Source: Oleiphilus messinensis (GTDB taxonomy: Bacteria; Pseudomonadota; Gammaproteobacteria; Pseudomonadales; Oleiphilaceae). Taken from it: DNA of 64,000 nucleotides. Both the position numbers and the translations under genes were made by a program. The notes under the pieces are model-generated. The model was not told the DNA's origin. It made no database searches and worked only from the letters and a program-made list of their open reading frames with translations. The DNA is taken from contig NZ_CP021425.1 in the NCBI RefSeq assembly GCF_002162375.1, forward strand, positions 5,163,001 through 5,227,000. Direction: 5' to 3'. This document shows, piece after piece, positions 9,646 through 18,419 of this stretch. The first letter of the stretch is position 1. Each line of letters starts with the position of its first letter.

Positions 9646-10266
9646 TCACCCCTTCATCACCAAAACCGACCCCGCCCCGATCATTACCGAGCCTGCGGTT
9701 TTATTCAATCGCTTTACACCTGCAGCACTAGTGAAGTAACGACGAATTGATCCGGCGAAGTAGGCAATGAGCACCAGCCCCAGTAGCAAGCCAGCCATGG
9801 TCAATACCGATGCGAGGACCATGTCCTGAGCAGACAGCGCGGTCACATCCAGGAAGGTTGGCAGGAAGGCGATATAGAACAGAATCACTTTCGGGTTGGA
9901 TGCAGAAATAAGAAAGCCCTGCACAAAGCCCGGCCAGAATTTTTTCGGGGTGGTTTCAGATTCCGTGCCCGTACCCACTTCGACCGGTGTAGTCCAGAGT
10001 TTGTAACCCAGGTAGACAAGGTACGCCGCACCGACCCAACGAATAACGGTGAATACTTCACCCCAGTTTTGCGCAATAGCGGCCAGGCCCAGGCAGGCCA
10101 GTATGAGATAGACCACGTCACTGCTGGCCATGCCGATGATCATCGACAGGCAGGAACGCCAGCCATTGGCCATACCTTTCGCGAGGATAGCCAGTACGCC
10201 CGGCCCTGGTGTAATGCCGAAGATAAAAATCGCTATGAAAAAAGTCACGGCACTTTCAAAGGTCAT
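9646..10266 (-). CDS. LysE/RhtB family amino-acid exporter
   Basis: A 206-residue inner-membrane protein with about six hydrophobic segments and the family N-terminus (ITPGPGVLAILAKG). LysE/RhtB proteins export amino acids such as lysine, threonine or homoserine lactone by proton-motive force. The substrate cannot be assigned here. The length is typical. The ATG start at 10266 lies a few bases after a TGGGAA segment. The gene sits just outside the AT-rich NRPS island, and its composition matches the rest of the chromosome. Confidence 0.88.
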   Translation of the reverse strand: MTFESAVTFFIAIFIFGITPGPGVLAILAKGMANGWRSCLSMIIGMASSDVVYLILACLGLAAIAQNWGEVFTVIRWVGAAYLVYLGYKLWTTPVEVGTGTESETTPKKFWPGFVQGFLISASNPKVILFYIAFLPTFLDVTALSAQDMVLASVLTMAGLLLGLVLIAYFAGSIRRYFTSAAGVKRLNKTAGSVMIGAGSVLVMKG

Positions 10267-10281
10267 GGTATTGTTCCCAAT

Positions 10282-10319
10282 CTAACAGACAGTTCCAAGG
10301 CTAACAGGCAGTTCAAAAT
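10282..10319. repeat. 19-bp imperfect tandem duplication
   Basis: Two adjacent copies, CTAACAGACAGTTCCAAGG and CTAACAGGCAGTTCAAAAT, lie directly upstream of the LysE-family gene start. About 15 of 19 positions agree. It is one of several short tandem duplications in intergenic DNA of this window. Confidence 0.6.
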
Positions 10320-10429
10320 TTGCTCACATGAGACCACAGCGCAGGCCGTGACACAATAAGACTTTGGTTGTTTTTTCGACGTAATTTCAGCAGCAGCGTG
10401 TTTCAAGACCGCAGTTAAAACAGCCGCCG

Positions 10430-11338
10430 CTACCCTGTTACTGCTGGTGGCACTTCTGCAGTTTTACGGGGGCGCTCACCAGTGAGGGCGACACCCGCAA
10501 ATACCAGTACGATCGCTCCCCACTGGGCGAGTACGATGTGTTCATCCAGCAACACGACCGAGAACGCCAGTGAAAATACCGGTAATAGATTGGTGTAACC
10601 TGCCGCCGTGGAAGCTTTGAGGTGGGTCAGCGAAAAATTGTATAGGCCGTAAGCGCCCAGCGAAATGACCAGTCCCAGATAAATCAAAACAGACATCAAC
10701 TCCAGCGAGATTGACTCCGGCCAGTCGGCAAAGAGGGCAAACGGCAGGAAAAATGCGGTGCCGACAAAACTTTGCAATGCGGTCAGTAAAAATGCAGGAT
10801 AACGGCTGACCAAATGCTTCACCAGCAAGGTGTAGCCCACCGCACTGCACATCGCCAGGAATTCCAGCACGTTACCCAGAATCGCATTGGGTGCCTGGGT
10901 ACTGTCCTCACCCGTTAATGTCATGATCACGACCCCAACCACCGCCAGCATAAACCCGAACCATTGGCGTTTGCTGTTGGATTCCTTTAAAAAGAAAAAG
11001 GCTGCGATTGCCACCATCAGTGGCAACATTGCGGTGACCATACCGGCTTGACCGGCACTGGTGTATTTCAGGGCCTGGGCTTCGAAAATAAAATACAGAC
11101 AAGGCTCAAACAAAGCCATCCCCAGAAGGTATTTCCAGTCCCCGGATTGATAACGAAACTGCTGCCGGAGCCAGGGCCAGACAACAGCAAACGCCATTGC
11201 CCCGATGGCCATTCGGATAAACACGACGACCATCGGATTCATCTCTGTCACGGCAACTTTCAAGGCAATAAACGAACTGCCCCAGAGCACCATGGCAATG
11301 ATCAGGGCGAAGTGAGATCGGAGTTCGTAAGAGTTCAA
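10430..11338 (-). CDS. EamA/DMT-family drug/metabolite transporter
   Basis: A 302-residue membrane protein with about ten hydrophobic segments arranged as two EamA repeats (each has the pattern of five helices, for example MVLWGSSFIALKVAV near the N-terminus). Members of the family export small metabolites or amino-acid derivatives. The substrate is not predictable. The start at 11338 is TTG, lying 10 bp after the stop of the GST gene, which suggests translational coupling in a GST-EamA operon. The next ATG falls inside the first helix, so the TTG start is preferred but not certain. Confidence 0.85.
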   Translation of the reverse strand: MNSYELRSHFALIIAMVLWGSSFIALKVAVTEMNPMVVVFIRMAIGAMAFAVVWPWLRQQFRYQSGDWKYLLGMALFEPCLYFIFEAQALKYTSAGQAGMVTAMLPLMVAIAAFFFLKESNSKRQWFGFMLAVVGVVIMTLTGEDSTQAPNAILGNVLEFLAMCSAVGYTLLVKHLVSRYPAFLLTALQSFVGTAFFLPFALFADWPESISLELMSVLIYLGLVISLGAYGLYNFSLTHLKASTAAGYTNLLPVFSLAFSVVLLDEHIVLAQWGAIVLVFAGVALTGERPRKTAEVPPAVTG

Positions 11339-11348
11339 AGCTCGAGTC

Positions 11349-12008
11349 TCAGGTCACGACCATTTTCTGTGCGCCTTTGACCACATCTTCGGGTTTGGCC
11401 CGAAGCGGAATTTCTATACCACGCTGCACGGCGGGTCGCTCTCCTATACGCTCCAACCATTTTTTCAGATTGTCCAGATCATCAATTGGCACGCCGGACC
11501 AGTTGAACGTACGCACCCAGGCATAGTTGGCGATATCGGCAATGCTGTAGTCTTCAACCAGGTAATCACGACCCTGTAAATGACCATCCAGCACCGTGAA
11601 GAGGCGTTTGACTTCATGTTGATAGCGATCAATGGCCGGTTGAATCTTTTCCGGAAAATAGCGGTAGAATACATTCGCCTGTCCCATCATGGGGCCGATG
11701 CCGCCCATTTGAAACATGACCCATTGCAGTACCTGTGATTTTGCCTTCGCTTCCTGCGGCAACAGCTGGCCAGATTTTTCTGCCAGATACATGAGGATAG
11801 CTCCGGACTCAAACACCACAAAATCATCATTATCATGATCGATGATCACGGGAATACGACCGTTCGGATTCAGTGCCAGAAACTCGGGGGTCTTCTGCTC
11901 CCCTGTACCCAGGTTCACGGAGGTCACAGTATAAGGCAGCCCCATTTCTTCGAGCGCAATACTGATTTTGTGGCCATTGGGTGTGGCCGCTGTGAGTAAC
12001 TCAATCAT
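11349..12008 (-). CDS. Glutathione S-transferase, YfcG-like (Nu class)
   Basis: A 219-residue cytosolic protein. The N-terminal thioredoxin fold carries [13 protein letters not shown] and [15 protein letters not shown], which closely match E. coli YfcG, a GST with disulfide-bond reductase and peroxidase activity. The C-terminal helical domain contains the expected [13 protein letters not shown] segment. The ATG at 12008 is chosen over the GTG at 12017 because an AAGGAG site lies 8 bp before it. It appears to head a two-gene operon with the EamA transporter. Reduction of an organic disulfide or hydroperoxide is the likely activity class, from the family. Confidence 0.85.
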   Translation of the reverse strand: MIELLTAATPNGHKISIALEEMGLPYTVTSVNLGTGEQKTPEFLALNPNGRIPVIIDHDNDDFVVFESGAILMYLAEKSGQLLPQEAKAKSQVLQWVMFQMGGIGPMMGQANVFYRYFPEKIQPAIDRYQHEVKRLFTVLDGHLQGRDYLVEDYSIADIANYAWVRTFNWSGVPIDDLDNLKKWLERIGERPAVQRGIEIPLRAKPEDVVKGAQKMVVT

Positions 12009-12117
12009 GGTACACACTCCTTGAGGGACTTGTTAATGCAGCAGAGGAAAGCGGCTAAGGCCTTGAATCTTGCCGCATCAAATCAGTTTCTACTGTTCAA
12101 ACCATAGGTTCGTTTTT

Positions 12118-12858
12118 TTACGACGATTGGCACCAGGTCTGGATCTGTGAGATGACCCAGGCCGGGTCATCCAGTGGTAAGTCGTGGCCTGCGCTTGGAT
12201 GTATCTGGATCGATGCGCCCCAGCGTTTTGCCAGTGTTTCACTGCACCGATAACTGACCATACGATCCCCCTTGCTGGATAACAACAGACAGGGTACGGT
12301 TGGCGTTTGCTGTTCCGGCCGATACCGTGCCGCTGCCCAGAGTTGGCGCAGGGTGTTTATACGGGAAATGCCCCGCTCTTCCTGAATTTCGACCCAGTCT
12401 TGCAAAACTGCAATGCTAGACCCCATTTTATTGCTGGTCATTTGCAAAATTGCACGCTCACGATCACGTAGCCCCCGAGCTACCGCCACTTTCATCAGTC
12501 GTGGGTAGTTATCCGGGCGCATGCGCTGCCAAAACGGACTGAAAGCCGTACTGGTATTCATCAATACCACACGGCTGAGATCCGGCAATGATTGCTTCTG
12601 CATGATATCAATGGCGACCATACCACCCAATGACAATGCCACCAGTCCCTTTGGACCCTGTAACCCCCCAATTTGTTCAATCACCGACTCGGCAATTTCC
12701 GCTACAGAATGGGGCGATGCTTCGTGCAGGCGAAGTCCGGTTCCTGGCAGGTCCACGCAATAGACATTATCCTGCCCCATTGCCTCGGTAAAATACTCAA
12801 CAAAATTACCCCAGTGGGCACTTTCCCGGGACAAGCCTCTCAATAAAATCCAGTTCAT
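12118..12858 (-). CDS. Alpha/beta hydrolase
   Basis: A 246-residue alpha/beta-hydrolase-fold protein. The nucleophile elbow is ALSLGGM (Ser in SLGG), the acid is probably the Asp of SSKGDRMVS and the catalytic His is in SAGHDLP. No signal peptide or membrane segment is seen. The ATG overlaps the stop of the upstream M14-type peptidase gene in an ATGA arrangement, so the two are translationally coupled and probably act together. The substrate is unknown. The fold covers esterases, thioesterases and amidases. Confidence 0.82.
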   Translation of the reverse strand: MNWILLRGLSRESAHWGNFVEYFTEAMGQDNVYCVDLPGTGLRLHEASPHSVAEIAESVIEQIGGLQGPKGLVALSLGGMVAIDIMQKQSLPDLSRVVLMNTSTAFSPFWQRMRPDNYPRLMKVAVARGLRDRERAILQMTSNKMGSSIAVLQDWVEIQEERGISRINTLRQLWAAARYRPEQQTPTVPCLLLSSKGDRMVSYRCSETLAKRWGASIQIHPSAGHDLPLDDPAWVISQIQTWCQSS

Positions 12859-13973
12859 TTGATTACCGCACCATCATACCAATGTGTAAGCGCCATCTGC
12901 CGCAAGCGAGGAACCTCCGATGGCGTCGGCATCCATTGCTGATAATTCACGGCGGCATTCATCAAAAAATCGAAAAGCACCAAGTGTCGGCGCATCACGC
13001 GATCCTGACGGTGCGGCACTTCCGGGTTGAATAATCCTTTTATTGTAAACAGCTGACGAGGCCTTTTTTTAACCCACTTCCAGGATCCCATTTCCAGAGT
13101 AAACGGCAAAAAGGTACCCGCCTGATTTTTATTCAGCTTTTTATAGAAGTAGTCCCACAAGTCACCATGGGTAAGATAATGATTGGATTGGGGCTCAAAG
13201 ATATAGTCGTGGTAGGGGTAGGTACTTTCCCAGAGCAGCTTCATCGCCATGATGGTATCAATTTTACGCACGGGTCGGCGACGGTAGGCATAAGGAAACC
13301 AGATCCGGTCATGGAAACCAAAACCGGAGTGGCAATCCAGTACCAGTGAAAAAGGCCGTCCCTTTAATTCACGGTCAATCAGGTTTTCCAGCGCTATATT
13401 TTCCGGCTCCATGCCCCGCTCCGGTTCACCACGATACCATGCAAAGCGCTTGGAAAAACGCTGCCCTCCGACCAGAAAGGCTATTTTGTCCGTTGCTTCA
13501 ATGGGGGAATTACGCATTAAATCAACGCCCCCCGGATTACAACGCAAGTTTAGGTACATGCCGCCAGGATTCAAAATCGGCACGACCACGATGCGAAATT
13601 TCTCCAGCAGTTTCTCGAGGCCTTTATCCCAACGGGACTTTTCAATAAAGCTGTGCAACATAGACATCACAACATGGGAGCCGATCCTTTCAATGCCGTG
13701 AACGCCCCCGACGATTAACAATGCCGGTGCGGATTTATCCGGATTACCGGCACTGATCGAATACACCGGTAATTCCAGCGAATCAACTGTAACCGTGGTT
13801 TCCACCGTGCTTTCCATAAAATACGGCATGGCTTTCAGCATACGTTCCAGTTGCGGTAACTCTTCGATATAAGTCCGGACCAGACGCGCATGTTCAGGGG
13901 AACGCATGGCGTCTGAAACGGGTGAAAAGGCAGGTAAACTGTGTGGTCGAAGGATTAGGTCCTTAATATTCAT
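12855..13973 (-). CDS. M14-type zinc carboxypeptidase / deacylase-like protein
   Basis: A 372-residue protein with the M14 metallopeptidase zinc signature: H92 and E95 in GGVHGIE, a third ligand H215 in LDCHSG, and a likely catalytic E294 in TLEMGSW. NPGGMYLNLR and NPGGVDLMRN match the substrate-binding part of this superfamily, which includes peptidases and succinylglutamate desuccinylase-like deacylases. No signal peptide is seen, so a cytoplasmic role is likely. It forms an overlapping pair with the alpha/beta hydrolase downstream. The substrate is not known. Confidence 0.78.
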   Translation of the reverse strand: MNIKDLILRPHSLPAFSPVSDAMRSPEHARLVRTYIEELPQLERMLKAMPYFMESTVETTVTVDSLELPVYSISAGNPDKSAPALLIVGGVHGIERIGSHVVMSMLHSFIEKSRWDKGLEKLLEKFRIVVVPILNPGGMYLNLRCNPGGVDLMRNSPIEATDKIAFLVGGQRFSKRFAWYRGEPERGMEPENIALENLIDRELKGRPFSLVLDCHSGFGFHDRIWFPYAYRRRPVRKIDTIMAMKLLWESTYPYHDYIFEPQSNHYLTHGDLWDYFYKKLNKNQAGTFLPFTLEMGSWKWVKKRPRQLFTIKGLFNPEVPHRQDRVMRRHLVLFDFLMNAAVNYQQWMPTPSEVPRLRQMALTHWYDGAVIK

Positions 13974-14096
13974 ACAACGGATTTAGACTCACTGTTGGAA
14001 GAGAAGACCGGGGCGGGCCCCAAATCTTCAAGTGTAGCTGAATTCAGCGAGTTTACCGTGCGAGTGATGACATGAGTATGTCAGCCTGGCATTTGC

Positions 14097-14570
14097 TTAA
14101 TCATCATCCCGATGACGCGCCATACGAGAATTTATTTTTTCTTCCAGCTCTGCCCGCTGCTCATCTGTTAACAGGGCGTACACATCTTTTCGCACCTGCC
14201 CAATCACCAGAATTTGCGCACGAACTTTTTCCGCCATTTGATCCGCAACTTCCGTTAATTTTTCCTGATAATCTGCGGCATCAGGTTTGGTCTCGAACAT
14301 AAAAGTCCGCACCATCTGGCGATGTTCACCGGGTTCACCCAGTTGCGCCTTGGCATTGGTGATAATGGCTTCCACCTGTGTTTCCTGAGTGTCGGTCAGA
14401 TCAAGGTGTTTGACCATTTTCGAAATTTTATGCAGGCCACCATAGGCACGGTCATGATGGCCACGCTTGCCCCAACCCTCCCCATAGGCACTTCCGGCAG
14501 CAATGGCGGTCGCCAGTGAACAGGCGATAAAAGCAGTTTTGATTCGATGTGATCTTCTGGATTTAAACAT
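14097..14570 (-). CDS. CpxP/Spy-family periplasmic protein
   Basis: A 157-residue protein with an N-terminal signal peptide (basic start, hydrophobic 10-24, cleavage near Ala-Tyr-Gly). The mature part is helical with the LTxxQ motif (HLDLTDTQETQ, and LLTDEQ near the end), the hallmark of CpxP/Spy chaperone-like proteins. These restrain the CpxA sensor or protect unfolded periplasmic proteins. It is divergent from a CpxR/CpxA-like pair, the classic arrangement. A candidate CpxR box lies between the genes. The start has an AGGAG site 7 bp upstream. The His- and charge-rich mature N-terminus (RGHHDR) is compatible with metal binding, but that is inference. Confidence 0.85.
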   Translation of the reverse strand: MFKSRRSHRIKTAFIACSLATAIAAGSAYGEGWGKRGHHDRAYGGLHKISKMVKHLDLTDTQETQVEAIITNAKAQLGEPGEHRQMVRTFMFETKPDAADYQEKLTEVADQMAEKVRAQILVIGQVRKDVYALLTDEQRAELEEKINSRMARHRDDD

Positions 14571-14723
14571 GTGAAACTCCTGTATTTACAACATACGTTA
14601 ATTGGTAAAACTGTCGTTGATAGAAAACGGTAGCGGGTACAAACCAGCAATACTCAAAGTACGCGAATCGATTCGGTATGATTTCAGTGTACGGGGATTT
14701 TTGTTAAGTAGGGTCAAGCCAAT

Positions 14724-14739
14724 GTAAAGTTCCTGTAAA
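14724..14739 (+). promoter_or_regulatory. Candidate CpxR box (GTAAA-N6-GTAAA)
   Basis: The sequence GTAAAGTTCCTGTAAA matches the CpxR recognition form (two GTAAA direct repeats with a short spacer; E. coli consensus spacer 5). It lies in the 242-bp gap between the divergent cpxP-like and cpxR-like genes, about 74 bp before the cpxR start and 154 bp before the cpxP start. It probably mediates control of one or both by the adjacent regulator. Confidence 0.6.
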
Positions 14740-14812
14740 GCCAAAATCCGTATCGATGAGGCTGTGTTAAACTCGAATCATCAAAGATCAACTCCGAACG
14801 AATAGGCTGTAC

Positions 14813-15532
14813 ATGCAAGACCGGAAAGCGATTCTGGCAATTGAGGATGACCCTGAACTGGGGTCGTTGCTAAAAGAACTCCTGGAGACAGAGCAATTTG
14901 ATGTCACCCTTGCGACCAGTGGGGAAGACGGCTTGCGCGATTTGCAGCACACTGCTTTTTCCGCAGTCATTCTGGACATCATGCTACCGGGTATCGATGG
15001 TCTGGAGGTTTTACGCCAGATTCGCAGCACCCAGACCACCCCCATCATGATGTTGACGGCTCGCGGTGAAGAGTTGGATCGCATCATCGGATTTGAAATG
15101 GGTGCGGATGATTACCTGCCAAAACCGTTTAATCCGAGAGAATTGATTGCGCGTCTCAAAGCGCTGATTCGCAGGGTCGCCATGGACCAGAAAACTGAAG
15201 CAAGCGCCAACAACGGGGATATCCAAATTGGCGACCTGAAAATCACAACGAAATCCAGACAAGTCTTTGCCCACAATACCCTACTCTCCCTCACCCAGGT
15301 TGAATTCGAGCTGCTGACCATTCTGGCGGGGCAGCCTGACGAGGTTTTGCATAAAGCCGACCTGTGCGAACAGACACTGCACCGCAAGCTGACCCTCTAT
15401 GATCGCGCCATCGACGTTCACATCAGTAATTTACGCAAAAAGTTAAGTCAAGCGGGTGCAACCAGCCCGGTAATCCACACCATTCGAGGCATAGGGTATA
15501 AATTGACAGCTGATAACGGATTGAGGGCCTAA
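14813..15532 (+). CDS. cpxR: CpxR-like response regulator
   Basis: A 239-residue OmpR/PhoB-family regulator. The receiver domain (1-120) has the acidic pocket EDD at 11-13, phospho-acceptor D55 in LDIMLPG and K104 in LPKPF. The C-terminal winged helix (about 135-235) ends with the recognition-helix and wing segment VDVHISNLRKKL-type and IRGIGYKL. It is followed two bases later by the sensor kinase gene, and a CpxP/Spy-like gene is divergent. That context, rather than overall similarity alone, supports the CpxR assignment. It is expected to control envelope-stress genes. Confidence 0.85.
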   Translation: MQDRKAILAIEDDPELGSLLKELLETEQFDVTLATSGEDGLRDLQHTAFSAVILDIMLPGIDGLEVLRQIRSTQTTPIMMLTARGEELDRIIGFEMGADDYLPKPFNPRELIARLKALIRRVAMDQKTEASANNGDIQIGDLKITTKSRQVFAHNTLLSLTQVEFELLTILAGQPDEVLHKADLCEQTLHRKLTLYDRAIDVHISNLRKKLSQAGATSPVIHTIRGIGYKLTADNGLRA

Positions 15533-15534
15533 CC

Positions 15535-16953
15535 ATGAAACCTCACCGCTGCCGGGAACCCGATTCAGGTCATGACCGGGGATCACGCAGACTGTTTTTC
15601 AAAATTCTAATGATTTTTTGGGGCGCAATATTCCTGACCATTGCCAGCAATGCCCTGCTGACTCATCAAATTGCACAAATCGAATTGGAAAAGAAGATTA
15701 AAGAGACCCGCATTAGTGAACTCGCTGCCGATGCGGTGAGTGTATACGAAACCGGAGGTATGAGTGCGCTGGAGCACTGGCTACACCGGCAGAAGCGCTT
15801 GCTTGGACTCCGTGCCGCTCTGCATGATGCCCAGGGTCGACGTATTGAACCGGCGACGCCACCAGAGCTTGACCACACGCGGGATCATGACCGAATCACG
15901 GAAGAGGACAAAGAGCCCCGCCCCTGGCAACGCTGGTCACCCCGAAACTTCAGTCACCCGGCCAAACCAATTGATATTCCGGTAACCTCTGCGCAAGGGC
16001 AGGACTATCACTTTATTCTACTGCCTTCCCGGTTCACGCGGGCACTGTTCTCTGCGCCGGAATACTACCGCTGGATTCGCTTTCTGGTTTCTTTCATTAT
16101 TATTGCGACCGCATCATGGTTGCTGAGCCGACACTTGGGCAGACCCATCAAAGCACTTTCCAGAGCCAGCCGGAAAATGGCAGAAGGGGATTTAAGTGTC
16201 AGAGTACTTCCGGAGATTGGTGCCCGAAAAGACGAACTGGGGGACATGGCGGAAGACTTTGATCACATGGCAGAACAGGTGGAGCATCTGGTCACGCAGC
16301 AACAACAATTATTTCGGGATATATCCCATGAACTGCGCACCCCCCTCACCCGTCAGCAACTGCAGATCGAGCTGGCACGACGAAAAGGCCTGAGTGAAGA
16401 AACCCTGGACAAACTCGCGGCACAAAACGACGCCATGAACCAATTGATTGAACAGGTATTAACCCTGTCCAAAGCGACGCTCACCCCATCAAAATCGGCA
16501 CCCGAGGTTTTTGATATCAGTACGCTTGTCGCCGAGATTATTCAGCAAAACCGAGCGGAGATCGAAAGCAAGCAGCAACACCTGAATGCCGCGCTCAACG
16601 TAACGGCAACCGTGAGAGCTGAGCGGGAATCCTTACAGCGCGGCCTGGAAAACCTGCTCCGTAATGCCATTAAATTCAGCCCCGAAGGTTCCGGCATTCA
16701 AGTTGGCACAGCGTTGCAAACCGGTCATGTGAAAATCAGTATCACGGATGAAGGGCCGGGATTACAGGGCGAACGGCCGGAGAATCTGATCCAGCCCTTC
16801 AAACGGGGTGCCAACCCCAATGGCGCAAAAGGCTTTGGTATCGGCCTGGCCATTGCGCATCAAGCCATCGCTCAGGCGGGTGGGACGCTTGGTTTCGAGG
16901 AGGCACCGGCTTCTGGATTAACCGTAACGATCACCTTGCCGTTGTATCGCTAG
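15535..16953 (+). CDS. cpxA: CpxA-like sensor histidine kinase
   Basis: A 472-residue membrane sensor. The first transmembrane helix lies at about 23-44, a periplasmic domain follows to about 178, and the second helix is at about 181-198. A HAMP domain follows (LGRPIKALSRASRKMAEGDL). H265 in DISHELRTP is the phosphorylation site. The HATPase carries NLLRNAIKFS, DEGPG and GFGIGLAIA. The gene begins two bases after the regulator gene. The periplasmic region is rich in charged residues. It should detect envelope stress and be modulated by the adjacent CpxP-like protein (family knowledge). Confidence 0.87.
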   Translation: MKPHRCREPDSGHDRGSRRLFFKILMIFWGAIFLTIASNALLTHQIAQIELEKKIKETRISELAADAVSVYETGGMSALEHWLHRQKRLLGLRAALHDAQGRRIEPATPPELDHTRDHDRITEEDKEPRPWQRWSPRNFSHPAKPIDIPVTSAQGQDYHFILLPSRFTRALFSAPEYYRWIRFLVSFIIIATASWLLSRHLGRPIKALSRASRKMAEGDLSVRVLPEIGARKDELGDMAEDFDHMAEQVEHLVTQQQQLFRDISHELRTPLTRQQLQIELARRKGLSEETLDKLAAQNDAMNQLIEQVLTLSKATLTPSKSAPEVFDISTLVAEIIQQNRAEIESKQQHLNAALNVTATVRAERESLQRGLENLLRNAIKFSPEGSGIQVGTALQTGHVKISITDEGPGLQGERPENLIQPFKRGANPNGAKGFGIGLAIAHQAIAQAGGTLGFEEAPASGLTVTITLPLYR

Positions 16954-16968
16954 GTTTCCGGGTTAAAG

Positions 16969-17988
16969 TCACACTTCCAGAACCGCAACTTTCAAAGGTG
17001 GCTGGTCATCAAAACTGGGAAAATCTTCTTCCGGGGTGAGCAATTGCAGTTGTTTTGCAGGACGACCGGCTTTTTGGGCGGCGCGTTGTAATTGCTCAAG
17101 CCATTGCCCGGAAGCCACTTTGGCGACATTATTGGTACAGATCAGCACGCCACCTTCAGCAGTGCTGAGCAGCGCTGGCTTGAACACCGAGGCATAATCA
17201 TTGACAAGATCCACCACGCCGAATGGACTCTTCGCCCAACGCGGCGGATCCAGCAAGACCAGATCGAATTGCTGCACAGGCCGTTTTCGAATTTTGCCCC
17301 GATTTTGACCTCGCCTTCCACCGACATTGAGCCCGGCAAACTGGCGGACGACGGCAAAGTAGTCATCCTGTACAAACTTGATCACATCAGTGGATAGATC
17401 ATTCAGAGCCGCATTTTCTTTGCCTACTGCAAGACTGGATTCAGCAAAATCGACATTGATGACCTGCTTCGCACCCCCTAGCGCTGCAGCCACTCCCGCC
17501 CCACAAGTATAGGCGAACGTATTCAACACCGATTTACCCGCACTGCTTGCTTGCAAATAACGGCGAACCACACGAAGATCCAGAAACAGCAGCGGGTCCT
17601 GCCCCTGATGACGGGCCTGACACGCAACTTTCATCCCCAACTCCAGTCCGACTTGCCGGGTTTTGGCAAAAGTCTCAAGTGACGGTGACAAGGTGTTCTG
17701 ATAACGGGAATTTGTTGCGCTTCGGTCGTTATAAATCAGGGTGCACAAGGGCAATTCCCCCTTGTAAAACAGTTCAAGTCCTTCCAGTTCCGCATCGGTC
17801 AAACTCTGGTGAAAAGTTTGCACCAGCACGGTTTCAGCATAACGGTCAATCGTCACGCCCGCCCCGCCCTCTGCACTGCCGTGAAACAGTCGATAACAGC
17901 TTGTTTGCTCTTGGGCGCACCTTGCCATAAAACTTGAACGACGGTGCCACGCCGACTCCACAGCCTGAAGTAATTCGGGTACGGACAT
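16969..17988 (-). CDS. RlmI-like class I SAM-dependent RNA methyltransferase
   Basis: A 339-residue protein with a Rossmann methyltransferase domain: SAM motif I NTFAYTCGAG, acidic VINVDFAESS and catalytic-loop motif LVLLDPPRWA. The family methylates 23S rRNA cytosines (RlmI, m5C1962). The N-terminal part (RLFHGSAEGGAGVTIDRY) is the domain that precedes the catalytic part in RlmI relatives, but a full PUA domain is not evident. The start at 17988 has AGGAGA 8 bp upstream. The exact target nucleotide is not established. The final Cys-containing motif is ICTNN rather than the more usual SCS. Confidence 0.75.
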   Translation of the reverse strand: MSVPELLQAVESAWHRRSSFMARCAQEQTSCYRLFHGSAEGGAGVTIDRYAETVLVQTFHQSLTDAELEGLELFYKGELPLCTLIYNDRSATNSRYQNTLSPSLETFAKTRQVGLELGMKVACQARHQGQDPLLFLDLRVVRRYLQASSAGKSVLNTFAYTCGAGVAAALGGAKQVINVDFAESSLAVGKENAALNDLSTDVIKFVQDDYFAVVRQFAGLNVGGRRGQNRGKIRKRPVQQFDLVLLDPPRWAKSPFGVVDLVNDYASVFKPALLSTAEGGVLICTNNVAKVASGQWLEQLQRAAQKAGRPAKQLQLLTPEEDFPSFDDQPPLKVAVLEV

Positions 17989-18419
17989 AAGAGACGATCT
18001 CCTGCTTTTGCTGGGAAAAAACCGCTAGTTTGGCACATTCAGACGGTTTTGACACTTTCAGATAGTTTTGACAAATTCAGACGGTTTTGACACATCCTAA
18101 ACAACCATTTGTGCTAATACCGCTATAAAACCGGGCTAGACGACAGCGATTTGATCAAATAGATCAATACACATCAAACAGTTGATTATGTAAGTCAACA
18201 AAGCACAAGAAAGTGGACTGTACTGAGTCGCAACTGTTGAAAAAAAGTACAGCAGCGGTTGACGCGCATGGCAATACGATAGACAATATCTCTGGTTTAA
18301 AAAAGAACAATAATCGAAGACGCATCAACCTATTAGCGCACCAAATTTATTATCTTCCGAAATACAGTCGTAAATTTGACGCATTCACTGATCACTCAAT
18401 CTTCGCGTTTCAGTTTTTC
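17989..18419. other. Gene-poor intergenic region with tandem repeat
   Basis: About 430 bp between divergent genes if the downstream cyclase begins at its ATG. The part nearest the methyltransferase carries a 19-bp tandem repeat (separate entry). A GTG at 18213 would extend the cyclase reading frame by 69 residues, but that extension is low-complexity and basic and may not be translated. Confidence 0.5.
18034..18097. repeat. 19-bp tandem repeat, about 3.3 copies
   Basis: Units CACATTCAGACGGTTTTGA, CACTTTCAGATAGTTTTGA and CAAATTCAGACGGTTTTGA follow each other without spacers. A fourth copy is broken off after CACATCC. Each junction creates a TTTTGACA-like string, resembling a -35 element. It lies just upstream of the RlmI-like gene. 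Confidence 0.85.

Noticed and set aside
18034-18097. CRISPR-like short repeats
   Set aside because: The 19-bp units are directly adjacent with no spacers and no cas genes are present.
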